The position numbers were made by a program, and so were the translations under genes. The notes below the pieces were generated by a model. The model worked only from the letters and a program-made list of their open reading frames with translations. It did no database searches and was not told the origin of the DNA. From positions 25,681,729 through 25,745,728 of the forward strand of contig CM049314.1 in assembly GCA_026874595.1 (NCBI GenBank): a DNA stretch of 64,000 bases. The letters are read 5' to 3'. Shown in pieces: positions 34,951 to 47,149 of this stretch; the first letter of the stretch is position 1, and the number at the start of each line of letters is the position of its first letter. This DNA is from Sipunculus nudus. Its lineage: Eukaryota > Annelida > Sipuncula > Golfingiida > Sipunculidae.

Positions 34951-35854
34951 ATTGACCCATCTCAAAGTTCATACATGTATCCACAACCCTTTCCAACTAT
35001 TCTCACAACAGGCAGGGGACAATTTTTTCCATGTATGCATAGAGATTTCCACCAAATTTCAATCACGTATATTTTTACACTCCTGACTTAAATATCTTGT
35101 TTCATTTTAATCTATAAAACTTGGCTGTATGACTTACTCTTGAACAGTTCATAAAATGGATATTTGGCCTCTCACTTATCCAAGGTTTATTGCTTCTTTT
35201 GAATTAAACATTTTTTTTGTCAGAAAGATGTTCAATCCCTGCACTTAGTGACTCTTTATTTAATTATTTTTTCTTGTTTTTTCCAATATCTTTGATTTTA
35301 GCAAGCAGGCTGGTCAGTTGCATATGTCTGTTAGTTACTTGCCAAAAATCTTTGATTTTCGCAAGCATGTTGGTCAGTTGCATAGGTCTTTTTGTCACAA
35401 TCTTTGTTTGTTGTTAGCCTGAAATCTTCAGTTTTGGCAAGCATGTTGGTCCGTTGTGGATGTCTGTTTGTCTGTCTGTCCCTTCTCTACAGGCAACCAT
35501 TTTGCCGTATTTGCTTTCAAACTTACAGAGCTGGTAGGCAGTCAAAAGTCCTGGAACCTTTTGTTTTTTGTCAATATAGGTCAATGGTCAAGGTCATCAG
35601 AAAACAAAAAAAAAATTATTTTCATCATAACTTGGTCAATATTAGTCCTATCTTCACAAACTTAAGCTCAATTTCTTCCTCAGGATCTTCTCAATAAATC
35701 GGTCTCCATAATCTTTTTTTCTCTTTGTCAGAATGTTTGTCTGTTTGTCAGTTGTCTTCAGTTTCACCTGCTTGCTGGTTCTTGTGTCTTACAATTAGCC
35801 ACAGTTTGCAGGAATGATTTTAAAACTGGTACATCTTATGTCTTACACTTTTTT

Positions 35855-37466
35855 AGCTCAGCTGACTATAAGTCATCTAAGCTATAGTCATGGTCCATTG
35901 TCCGTCGTCCGTCTGTAGATGTGGCACTTTTTGAAACCATAAGACCTAGGAATCCAAAGTTCGGCATAATGTTCGATGTCCCCAAGATATCCTACCAAGC
36001 CTAAAACTGGGTCTTTGCGACTTTGTTCCTTTGAGAAATTAAGGAAAAACCTCAATTTTTTTATTTAAAAACCTATTTTCACACTTCAGGACTGCCTAAT
36101 ATCAAAACCACTCATCTGTTTTTCCTCATATTTACCATAAATATTCTTCTATATAGTTCCTATGTACATGCCAGAAATTAGGTCTGTATTTTATAATTTA
36201 AAAAAGTTGTGGGCTCAAACATAATGCATTTTGTAAAATATCAGGACAGATATTTGATCACTTAACACAAAATATGTTAAAGCTAATGACTTTTTTCCAG
36301 TATTATAACTTAAACAAAATTAAATTGTATACCCAAAATTAGATCAAAATCTTTTAAATTTTTTAAAATATAAGCAAAATTAAAAATTGGTACCATAAAT
36401 TTTGCCCAAAATTGGCCACGGCACGTTTTTGTTCCTGTAAGTACTGAGGATTTAATTTTCATAGCATGTACACATAAGGATTTAATCTGTTAAAATCTGA
36501 AACTTGAAGATAAAAGCTGCAAAATTAGGCTAGTTATTGAATTTGTTTTGGAGGCTCTTGTTGTATTCCCTTACTTTGTCAATCAGTCCACTTTGGTCAC
36601 TGTAGGTCATTCTGTGCAGCTCTCTATGCTCCCCAGGCTGTTGTTATGTAATCCCATCACTAGGCCAAGCCCTCTCTCCACTGAGTTTAGCTTGATCAGG
36701 CTGTCAGCAGTTAATACCACAGGGAGCCTTTTTCTCCCCCCCCCCCCCCACCCCATTCTTATGACAGACCTGTACTATGAACTAGATGAATCTTATAATT
36801 AACATATTTTTCAACAACGAGCAGTAACAACAGAGACCCCTCCCCCACCCATCCCTTCAATACACAGGACTAATATACATGATGAATCTTATAATTTCAA
36901 TGTTAAATAAATTATTTTGTTGAGACTAGGAAAATTTTAATTTTTTTTTAAAGAAAAAAATGTTCAGGATTTTAATCCTAATATTCAAATGTGATAAAAT
37001 ATTAGGATCTAATGTAAGTGCTTACTGCCAAGATTTAAGAAGATATAAATACTTTGTAGGATCCAATTCATATCTCTTAAAGTTGGCGGGGCCTAGGTGA
37101 GAATAACACTGTTAACTTAGTATTAAAATTAGGAATATTGGTCAAACTTTGTGGGATTAATTTTTAACTCATATGGCCATATATTTAACTTTTGAAAACT
37201 TAATTACCTACACACATTATTTGTTTATGAAATGTTACTTTTATATAACACTTACTGTAGGCCCATTTTTTCCCTTGGTGCATCACTAAATGGTTTAGCC
37301 ATGTCCATTATTCTATAATTTACACAGTTTCATTATAGCATGGCCATTTTCTCATAGCTTTTCAAATGATAATATACATGAAAAACCAAAAGAAATAAAA
37401 ATATTTTGCAGTTACTAATGTTTTCCAAAATTCTGCTGAGCGATGTGACGCATTGGTCCCTTGTTT
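35855..37466 (+). mobile_element. Foldback-ended element (ACTATAAGTC subtype), copy 2
   Basis: It has the same 5' hairpin as at 6056 (AGCTCAGCTGACTATAAGTC) and a 3' end CTGCTGAGCGATGTGACGC..CCCTTGTTTTT. Only one internal unit is present instead of two. It lies between exons 11a and 11b. Confidence 0.75.
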
Positions 37467-38858
37467 TTAAATAGCCACAAGGGGGTGCTGCATTTGAAAC
37501 ACTACAACATTTTATTTTTTGGCCATTTCTCAGAAACTATAAACATTTGCTACATTAACTATAGCTCAATATGTTCCTCACTATTCTTTCCTCAGTTGAT
37601 GGTCTAGTCAATTTTCATATTGGACCTCTCAGTGTGTCAGTATGTCCATCTGTTTGTCTTTTGTTCGCCTCCCTGCTTGATCTTTCCTCTGACATATGGC
37701 TTTCCACAGGCCTGATATTTTAAACAGGCCCTCTTAATGTTATACTGTTGATAGAATACCTAAAGTTCTTGAATTTCTTACATCTTTTAGTGTAAATGGT
37801 CCAAAGGTAATACAAAATAGTTTTTTTTCTCCTTATCTTCATCAAAATTTATCATAGCTGCATACACTAGCTCATTTTACTGATCATTCCATGGCCTTTC
37901 TTCTAATATATAGCTGTCTATCTGTAACCATGGTTATGCATTTTTTGGAAAATTCATGATATTCCAAAACATGGGGTCTCATTTATTTAACGTCACTGAG
38001 AAAGTAGAGAGGTCTTCAGACATCATTGGATCAGTTTTACTGGACTTTATATCGAATCTTGGGAAATCTTGTACTATTTCTCGTCAAACAGGATATTACA
38101 AGATTTCATTTTTTTGCTCTACAGGCCACAATTCTTGAGCAATAACTCTGATAGTTATACAGTTAACAGAAAAACAAAACTCCTGTCTTTTGTTTTTAAG
38201 TGGAGATAGGTCATAGTTCAGTTCAAGGTCACAAAAAATTTTTATTATTCTTTGCTTTCTCCATTCTGTCTGTCTGTCCTATTTCAATTTTTGGCTAGTG
38301 CTCTACCTATGATCGTCTAGTTTTTTCACTCTATTATACCTCACCTCTAGTTTAGACTGTATAAAGCAGTACTGGTAGTTCTAACCCTGCGTCTGTCTTT
38401 CTGTAGATTTTTAGGCTAGAAGGCTTTTAATCTACCGGTATACCAGGTATAGTTCAGCTGGTATTTGGCAGAGTTACCAAAGATCGAAAACATTGGATAA
38501 CTTTAAACATCCCCTGCTGTGATTTCTCATGTGACTTTAATGACAAAACAACCAATCTGTCAAAGTTCATAAAATTTTTTCTAGGAAAATTCATAAAATT
38601 ATAAAATGATATTACATGATTACAGACCTAACCTGCAGATATTCAAGACAATGCCACCTGTGTGACTGTCCAAAAGTGGTCTTAATTCCTAGGTGGTTAG
38701 GCTCCACTGGATTTGATTAAACTTTGCATAATCACAGTCTTGTTTCTTCAGACTTCTATTGAACCTGCATCAGGAGAATATGCATAATTATAACCAACTT
38801 GGTTTGAAGTATTATTATTATTCTCTAAAACATAATCCTTAATTTCTGTTTTCTGCAG

Positions 38859-38966
38859 GCATTTACTGTGTATGCAACATTCCAAATGATCAGGAATCGG
38901 TTGGGTTCTGTGGCCAACATTGTGAAAACACTGTCTGACAGTGTAGTTGCTGTCCAACGCTTAAAG
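38859..38966 (+). CDS. ABCC5: ABCC5-like exon 11b (TM6, alternative copy 2)
   Basis: The acceptor is TTTCTGTTTTCTGCAG and the donor GTGGCC (weak); 36 codons, phase 0 at both ends. It encodes AFTVYATFQMIRNRLGSVAN and IVKTLSDSVVAVQRLK. It has the same length, phase and AF start as exon 11a, 15 of 36 residues are identical, and it also aligns to ABCC5 TM6. The conserved Pro is replaced by Ala, and extra Arg residues (codons 12 and 14) enter the helix. Inclusion of both copies would keep the frame but duplicate TM6, so mutually exclusive use is the likely reading. No stop or indel marks it as a pseudo-exon. Confidence 0.87.
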
Positions 38967-39523
38967 GTGGCCCTGTCATGTTTAACCCCCCCCCCCCTCA
39001 CGGTGAAGATTGGCACCCTGCATTTATAATAAAAGACTTGCATGCAGTATATATTATTGAAAAAGGTCCAGTTATATTTAGCAAATCATATCAAACTGAA
39101 CATCAGAGCAGTAATTGTTGTTTACTGATTGGGCTTATCGGTGCCATCTTGTATTCAAATATAAAAAAATTGGTTGTTGGAAGTAGCCTAGCTGTTTCTT
39201 ATCTTAAGTAGGAGCTTGCATTATATTTTTATAAAGTTTAAATATCATCAGCAGTATTTGTATTATCTTTTTATTATTTATTAGAATATACAAAGTCATA
39301 TGAACAGCTCTGCAACTGATCATGAGTCTCACTGAATAAACACAAGATGGCGCTGCCCTCCAGAACTAATATTAGTGGCACTTGCATTTCAAGATTTTAT
39401 GATGCACAAAAATAATGACCTCCAACATTGACCTCCATATCACTGCCCTTTGTTATGCACTTTAAGCCAAATGGTTCAATTTGTGTTCTGCATGATAGGC
39501 CATCACTGTCACTGCCTGCTTTT

Positions 39524-40010
39524 TAGCTCAGCTGACTTTCAGTCATGCTTAATTAATTAGTGCTGGGCCTTTGTACTGTTTGCTTCAAAAGCAAATTAGT
39601 CATATATTTGCCAGTTTGCCATTAAACTGATATACATTTTCTTTAATCAATACCATTAATCAGACATATATTCATTTAGAGTTTGATTTAATATCAGCCA
39701 AAGAATTTAAAAATATATTATTAACAATTATGAATTCTTGAATTTTCCTTCACCTTGTCCATTTTGAATAAAATATCATATAAAAGCACCAGTATATAAA
39801 TAATTCAAGCATGGATTGCCATGAAGTTTTCCTTTCATTTTGACCTTAGATATTTATTTTTATCTACTTTATCATTGGTATTACCAGGGGGGTTAAAATT
39901 GACCATGGGCGGTGCCAGAGAACCATACCTTTTATTTTTTTGGCCTAACATTTAAGGACTTTGTATAATGTTACTGGTCATGCTTGTCAGCTGATTGATG
40001 CATTCTGTAA
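39524..40010 (+). mobile_element. Short internally deleted foldback-ended element
   Basis: The 5' end is AGCTCAGCTGACTTTCAGTC, then an insertion of TTAATTAAT within the hairpin. The 3' part resembles GGTCATGCTTGGCAGCTGA of the long copies. The remaining interior is unrelated AT-rich sequence. It lies in intron 11. Confidence 0.55.
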
Positions 40011-41812
40011 AGATATTTGCAGCTTTATTGTAGAGCTTGTCTGTTAACAATCATTTAGGAAAATATTACCACTTTGTTTGTAAATTTATTTGAAAAACAA
40101 AATAATACCTATTATTTGTGAAATCACAAAAACTTAAAGAAACAAGAAGATTTATGGCAGAATTTGCTCTCAAGTTGTCTATTGTGACAGGACTACACTA
40201 TAACCTCAAGTGTTTCATAGACATACTAAACATGATATACACATTGAAATACAAGAATAGGTATCTGACCCATCACAAAGCTGATAAGATTCAATTTTAT
40301 TTGCATATGCTAATTAACACATTCAATATGTTGAATGCACATTCAATATTCAGGCTGCACCAAGAGAGTAAATTGCTGCATGAACTTTTGATCCAAACTT
40401 TTACAGAGTGAGTGAGGAAATTATTTTCTTTTATTTTGTTGTTTTTGCTCTGTGAGGGGGATTTGGTAGTATAATTGAGACAATATGTGGGATATTGCAA
40501 ACACCAACAACAAATGCAAAAATGTACTTAATTTCTTGAAGTAGTTCATATAAACAACAAATAAATTTAGTCCATTTTCCTTGAAACCTTTATGAATGTG
40601 AAGAGATTGACTAAAGTGCCCAATTTGCAACATTACTGAGGTCTTGCTGCTTCTTAGAAAAAAAGGATCTAAACTGGGATTCTGAAAACAGTTATTTTAT
40701 TTGGTGTTGCCTAAATGCACATTGCTATACTCTCAAGCACCAGTTCTTGTCTTTTCTGCTTGAAGGAAATCTCTGACTAACGTGTTACTGTGGAGTGCAG
40801 TTTCTCTGAATATCTTTTGTTTATTGTTTGGATAATGAAAAAATGGATAAAATATGATTAAAATACCAGTGTAGTATAAGCATTATCAATGTGGCAAGGT
40901 GTGATATATTTATACAGTTAAAATGGTCAATGACCATGAAAAATGACAAGGAATTAAAACATAATAATCTGTGAAAAATACCCTTACGGAGATATCAATT
41001 TATATATCACAGGTCCATTCAATTCAGTATTATTTTCACTAATTTAATTAAGATTTTCCATAGAACAATACTTTCAAATCTGGAGCTTTACTGTTGTGTA
41101 AATCTTTAGGAATAAAAGTCATACTGTTGAATCTCGCTTTTCATTTCCAATGTTCTGTTCAGATAAGCAGTGTCCAGATAAACAGCACTCTACTGTATTC
41201 ATAACTGTTATGTGTTAAAGCTTTTGTAAATACATACATGTTAAATATAAGTATATGAACCAAAGTATCTAGTTTGGAAATAACTAGATAAAGCTGTTCA
41301 TGTAGTTTTGTTTATTATAAAGGAATATTACAGTGTGACAATGTAAAATAAATTTAAATTATCAGTTTTACCATTGGATTCTTCTTTTAAAGAATCATGT
41401 GTTTTCAGGAGATTAGTCTTCTTTTTGTATTTTTCATACATTAGATGAATAGTTCTGAAAAAGAATGAATATATTTTAATATACCATAAATTTTTGTTGT
41501 ATAATTTACTGAAAACTTGAGAGAAATGTGTTGCTCATGATTTTTCTAACTAAAACATAAATTTCGATTTCATAAATTTACATTTGGTTTAATACTCTTA
41601 ATTTTTTTAAAGATTTCCCCTTATTTTAAAAGAACACAAATTTTGTGTTACTGGTTTTTGTAATAATCCAACATTTTTATGGATGTGGTATTTTATGATT
41701 TTTCCATCTTTTTTTTTGCAAAGGCATATTTTAAATTATTGTTAAGTATTTATTCCATAGTTTTTTTTTAGTTATATTTTTTTGTATTTTTAATCAATTT
41801 CTCATATTTTAG

Positions 41813-41990
41813 AGTGTCCTTGAAATGGAAGAACTTGATCCAGCCAGCAGCTGGAAGCAGGTGGAAAACAAAGAAAATGCAATAGAAATAAAAAATGGAA
41901 AGTTTGCATGGGATGCGACCCCTGTAGATAAGGAAACCATGAAGAAGAAGAAAAACAAGGCAGAAAAGCAGAAAACAGTTATATTTAGAG
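41813..41990 (+). CDS. ABCC5: ABCC5-like coding exon 12 (start of NBD1)
   Basis: The acceptor is TTCTCATATTTTAG and the donor GTAATT, phase 0 to phase 1. It encodes SVLEMEELDPASSW, then IEIKNGKFAWDA (first NBD1 strand; the aromatic of the WD pair is the expected A-loop-type position), then a Lys-rich stretch (KKKKNKAEKQK). The basic run starts the charged insertion inside NBD1 that is typical of ABCC5. Confidence 0.94.
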
Positions 41991-42973
41991 GTAATTATGT
42001 CATTCTTATTTAAGATGTACCTTATCCATATGTCTCTGTCTTATATATTTGTACTCCTGTCTTTGTTATTATCAGTGACTGTTCTATAGTGATAAGTGAC
42101 AGTCAATTGCTGTTGTAGCACTCTCAGTTGATTTAGATGCAAGTTTTCATAATCTTTCACATTTGGTGATATCAGTGTATTCCATTGTATAAAGTCATTT
42201 GTGATTTTTTTTTTGTGAAGTTTAATTTAATAATTTAGTAAGAAAATGGATTATGTTGTAATATTATAGGAAAACTATTTTTGTTTGTTTTGTGGATACA
42301 TTGACAATCTGGGATTATTTTTAGTCAAGACAATTTTGCACCTGCTTTGTGCTTGATCTTCATTCTTTGACACAAGTATTTGTTTGCTGTCACTTTTTGA
42401 TGAGTGAGTTAGTTATTTCATGGCAACAACAGCACATTGCATAGAAGACACAAATATGCATATCACAGATATCTTCTTCATTCGGCTGTGAATTTTGCTT
42501 ATCTGTTCATAATCTAAGCTAAATACATTTGAAGCAACTGGAGAAATACCAGACTTCATTAGAATTCAATATTCTACCAGCATCATTAACTAGGAAACTA
42601 TTGGTTTACTTCTTGGACAAATCCATACGTATCTTTAAAATGTTTATGTCTCAGACATATTGCCTTCCAATCAACCATATAGCATATTCACTGTTAACCA
42701 AATTAGCTGTGGAACTAGGCCAGTTTTATCTTTATCATTCTATTTATGTCTGTATGAATGTTATACCAGACTGTACCGTATTCAGGATGACATGTATCAC
42801 AGTTTTGAGGTGACTTTGACTGTTGCTCTCAATATTCATGATCTTGTTCGAAGTTTATAACTGCATGATTATCAAATATTGAGTTTTTTTTAATAAATAT
42901 AGTAAAACATTAGATAATATATACATTAAAACATAAAATCTTTAAAAAAACTTCAAAATTTAATTTTACTCAG

Positions 42974-43098
42974 GAACAAAGAGGAAAGAAGAGCAAACAG
43001 ATCAAGAAGATATGTGTGATTTAGACACCAGGGGGCAGGAGCAGTCCCTTGACAAACTGGTTGAAGTTTTGTTTGATCTAAATTTGTCCATCCCAAAG
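42974..43098 (+). CDS. ABCC5: ABCC5-like coding exon 13 (NBD1 insertion and strand)
   Basis: The acceptor is AATTTTACTCAG and the donor GTGAGA, phase 1 to phase 0. It encodes a charged insertion (KRKEEQTDQEDMCDLDTRG), then LDKLVEVLFDLNLSIPK, matching the L----L-DI-L-I--G strand before Walker A. Low conservation is expected in the first half. Confidence 0.9.
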
Positions 43099-43677
43099 GT
43101 GAGATACAGTTAGACCTCATGATGTCAAACTTTAGTACACTCCCATTTCCCTTTCAGGCTATTTCCTCTCAAGGACAATGGTCAGCACTCTGTTATCCCC
43201 CATATACTTAATTGACCTATCTACCACATCCCAAATGCTCCGCCCTTTTAACCTAATTATTATAATGAGCCCCCAAAACGCTCCTACACGGAAGGTCTTC
43301 CATGCCCATGGTAGCAAGAGCTGCTTATAACATAATAATGACGTCACAAAGGTTGATGACGCATGCCGTCGTATTGACTGACGTTATCAACTGGTATCAC
43401 CTGATCATTGTTTACTATATTGCAGTCATTATATATGAGCTGTCTTGTAATATTTTGGATTATTTGTCTCATACAAATTACGTGCCAGGTAAGACATTAT
43501 TGTGCACTCGGTAGTGAGAGGAATGGCTCCTGCAACCTATAGCCTAGAACTTTTTATACTGTCTCCTTTGTTTAAAAAAAGATATCCCCGAAAACATGCT
43601 GACATGGGTACTGGTAGTATTTAGAGACTACACGTGTTCTGTTTGACAGAGCTCTGAAAAATTATGCAAAATTTTGT

Positions 43678-46600
43678 TATGCCCCCGCCACAAAGTGGCC
43701 GGGGCATATAGTTTCACCCATGTCCGTCCTTCCGTCCTTCTGTCCTTCCGAAATAAAACAGTTGTACGGACTTTTTTTCGCAATGCCTGCAGATATTGGC
43801 CTGATTTTTGGTGTGTGGGCAGATAATGACCAGTTACAGATCAAGTTTGCGTTTCGTCCCGGTTGACCTACTTTTGACCGTTTTACGGCTCCTAAACTTA
43901 GAAAATTTCATGAAAAATAGAAATTTTCATGACAAATACACATGTACAGACTTTTTTTCGCAATGCCTGCAGATATTGGCCTGATTTTTGGTGTGTGGGC
44001 AGATAATGACCAGTTACAGATTGAGTTCGCGTTTGGTCCCAGTTGACCTACTTTTGATCGTTTTATGGCTCCTTAACTTAGAAAATTTCATGAAAAATAA
44101 AAATTTTCATGACTAATACACATGTACGGACTTTTTTTCGCAATGCCTGCAGATATTGGCCTGATTTTTGGTGTGTGGGCAGATAATGACCAGTTACAGA
44201 TCGAGTTTGCGTTTCGTCTCGGTTGACCTACTTTTGACCGTTTTACAGCTCCTTAACTTAGAAAAATTCATGAAAAATATAAATTTTCATGAGTAATACA
44301 CATGTACGGACTTTTTTTCGCAATGCCTGCAGATATTGGCCTGATTTTTGGTCTGTAGGCAGATAATGACCACTTACAGATCGAGTTTGCGTTTTGTCAC
44401 GTTTGACCTACTTTTGACCATTTTACGGCGCCTTAACTTAGAAAAATTCATGAAAAATATAAATTTTCATGACAAATACACATGTACGGACTTTTTTTCG
44501 CAGTGCCTGCAGATATTGGCCTGATTTTTGGTGTGTGGGCAGATAATGACCAGTTACAGATGGAGTTTGTGTTTTGTCCCGTTTGCCCATTTTTTGACTG
44601 TTTTACGGATCCTGAACATAGAAAATTTCATGAAAATATAAATTTTCATGACAAATACACATGTAGGGACTTTTTTTCGCAGTGCCTGCAGATATTGGCC
44701 TGATTTTGGTTGTGTGGGCAGATAATGACCACTTACAGATCGAGTTCGCGGTTTGTCACGTTTTACCTACTTTTGACCATTTTACGGCGTCTTAACTTAG
44801 AAAATTTCATGAAAAATATAAATTTTCATGACAAATACACATGAACAAACTTTTTTTTCGCAATGCCTGCAGATATTGGCCTGATTTTTGGTGTGTGGGC
44901 AGATAATGACCAGTTACAGATCGAGTTTGCGTTTTGTCCCGTTTGACCTACTTTTGAGTGTTTTACGGCTCCTGAACATAGAAAATTTCATGAAAATATA
45001 AATTTTCATGACAAATACACATGTACGGACTTTTTTTCGCAGTGCCTGCAGATATTGGCCTGATTTTTGTGTCTGGGCAGATAATGACCACTTACAGATC
45101 GAGTTCGCGTTTTGTCACGTTTGACCTACTTTTGACCATTTTACGGCGCCTTAACTTAGAAAAATTCATGAAAAATATAAATTTTCATGACAAATACACA
45201 TGTACGGACTTTTTTTCGCAGTGCCTGCAGATATTGGCCTGATTTTGGTGTGTGGGCAGATAATGACCACTTACAGATCGAGTTCGCGTTTTGTCACGTT
45301 TGACCTACTTTTGACCATTTTACGGCGCCTTAACTTAGAAAAATTCATGAAAAATATAAATTTTTATGACAAATACACATGTACGGACTTTTTTTCCCAA
45401 TGCCTGCAGATATTGGCCTGATTTTTGGTGTGTGGGCAGATAATGACCAGTTACAGATCAAGTTTGCATTTTGCCCCAGTTGACCTACTTTTGACTGTTT
45501 TACGGATCCTGAACATAGAAAATTTCATGAAAATATAAATTTTCATGACAAATACACATGTACGGACTTTTTTTCGCAGTGCCTGCAGATTTTGGCCTGA
45601 TTTTTGTGTCTGGGCAGATAATGACCACTTACAGATCGAGTTCGCGTTTTGTCACGTTTGACCTACTTTTGACCATTTTACGGCGCCTTAACTTAGAAAA
45701 ATTCATGAAAAATGTAAATTTTCATGACAAATACACATGTACGGACTTTTTTTCGCAGTGCCTGGAGATATTGGCCTGATTTTTGGTGTGTGAGCAGATA
45801 ATGTCCAGTTACAGATCGAGTTTGCGTTTCGTCCCGTTTGACCTATTTTTGACTGATTTATGGCTCCTGAACATAGAAAATTTCATGAAAATATAAATTT
45901 TCATGACAAATACACATGTACGGACTTTTTTTTGCAGTGCCTGCAGATATTGGCCTGATTTTGGTGTGTGGGCAGATAATGACCACTTACAGATTGAGTT
46001 CGCGTTTTGTCACGTTTGACCTACTTTTGACCATTTTACGGCGCCTTAACTTAGAAAATTTCATGAAAAATATAAATTTTCATGACAAATACACATGTAT
46101 GGACTTTTTTTCGCAATGCCTGCAGATATTGGCCACGATTTTTGGTGTGTGGGCAGATAATGACCAGTTACAGATCGAGTTCGTGTTTTGCCCCAGTTGA
46201 CCTACTTTTGACTGTTTTACGGCTCCTGAACATAGAAAATTTCATGAAAATATAAATTTTCATGACAAATACACATGTACTGACTTTTTTTTGCAATACC
46301 TGCAGATATTGGCCTCATTTTTGGTGTGTGGGCGGATAATCACCAGTTACAGATTGAGTTCATGTTTTGTCCCAGTTGACCTACTTTTGACCGTTTCACG
46401 GTGGTCTAACATAGAAAATTTCATAAAAAAATGCACATGTACAGACTTTTTTTCGCAATGCCTGCAGATACGGGCTTGATTTTTGGTGTGTAGGCAGATA
46501 ATGACCAGTTACAGATCAAGTTCTTGTTTTGTCTCATTTGACCTACTTTTGACCATTTGACTGCTCCTGAACATAGAAAGTTTCATGAAAAATAGAAATT

Positions 46601-47004
46601 TTCATAACAAATGCATATGTACCAACTTTTTTTCCTCAATGCCTGCAGATACCACCCTGAATTTTTATGTGTGAGCAGATAATGACAGTTGCAGATCGAG
46701 TTTGCGTTTCATCCCGGTTGACCTACTTTTCATTGTCTTAAAGCTCCTAAACATACAAAATTTCATGAAAGAATACAAAATTTTTATGGAAAATGCACAT
46801 GTATGGACTTTTTTTCACAGTGCCTGCAGATACTGGCCTGATTTTTGGTGTGTTGCTTGATAATGACCCGTAACAGATCGAGTTTGCATTTTGCCCTACT
46901 TTTGACCATCTGACACCTCCTGAACTCAAAAATTTTTTCAAAATTTAACAAATGTTTCTAATTTGCCCCAGGCGGGGGCATTCGTGTCGTTCCGACACAT
47001 CTAG
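43678..47004 (+). mobile_element. Helitron/Helentron-like non-autonomous element with satellite core
   Basis: The 5' end is a hairpin, TATGCCCCCGCCACAAAGTG..GGGGCATA. TGCCCCCGCC (43680-43689) is a perfect inverted match of GGCGGGGGCA (46971-46980). The 3' end has the hairpin GTGTCG-TTC-CGACAC (46984-46998), then AT and CTAG (47001-47004), followed by T-rich host sequence. Hairpin plus CTAG is the Helitron-type 3' signature; paired subterminal inverted repeats and a tandem core resemble Helentron-associated elements. No Rep/helicase is encoded. It lies in intron 13, just before the Walker A exon. Confidence 0.88.
43752..46935 (+). repeat. 179-180 bp satellite array, 18 monomers
   Basis: Monomers are marked by CTTTTTTTCGCAATGCCTGC; the motif recurs near 43781, 43961, 44141, 44321, 44501, 44680, 44861, 45040, 45219, 45398, 45577, 45756, 45935, 46114, 46294, 46456, 46637 and 46818. 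Spacing is 179-181 except for one 162-bp unit. The 70-codon frames inside the monomers are repeated chance frames. Confidence 0.97.
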
Positions 47005-47149
47005 TTTTTGTCAGATGATTGACACTCTACAATGTTTAAGGTCACTTGATTGGTTGCTTGTTAGTCCATGATTATGATTATTCATTGAATGAATATGTGA
47101 TTAAGGTCACATAGAGTTCATGGATAGGTCAATTCCATACCATCTTCTT

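Noticed and set aside
40118-40411. 97-codon AT-rich frame in intron 11
   Set aside because: No domain is recognised, no acceptor/donor pair fits the phase between exons 11 and 12, and amino-acid use is typical of AT-rich noncoding sequence.
38967-41812. Search for a third copy of exon 11
   Set aside because: No further AG|GC-TTT start with an open 108-nt frame and donor was seen here or in 27500-33492. A profile search could still find a very diverged one.
42529-42813. 94-codon frame between exons 12 and 13
   Set aside because: It does not fit the phase between exons 12 and 13 and has no resemblance to ABCC sequence.
44482-46479. Series of 73-codon frames (MYGLFFAVPADIGLI...)
   Set aside because: The same chance frame recurs in each satellite monomer and is broken in others; it is not conserved as protein.
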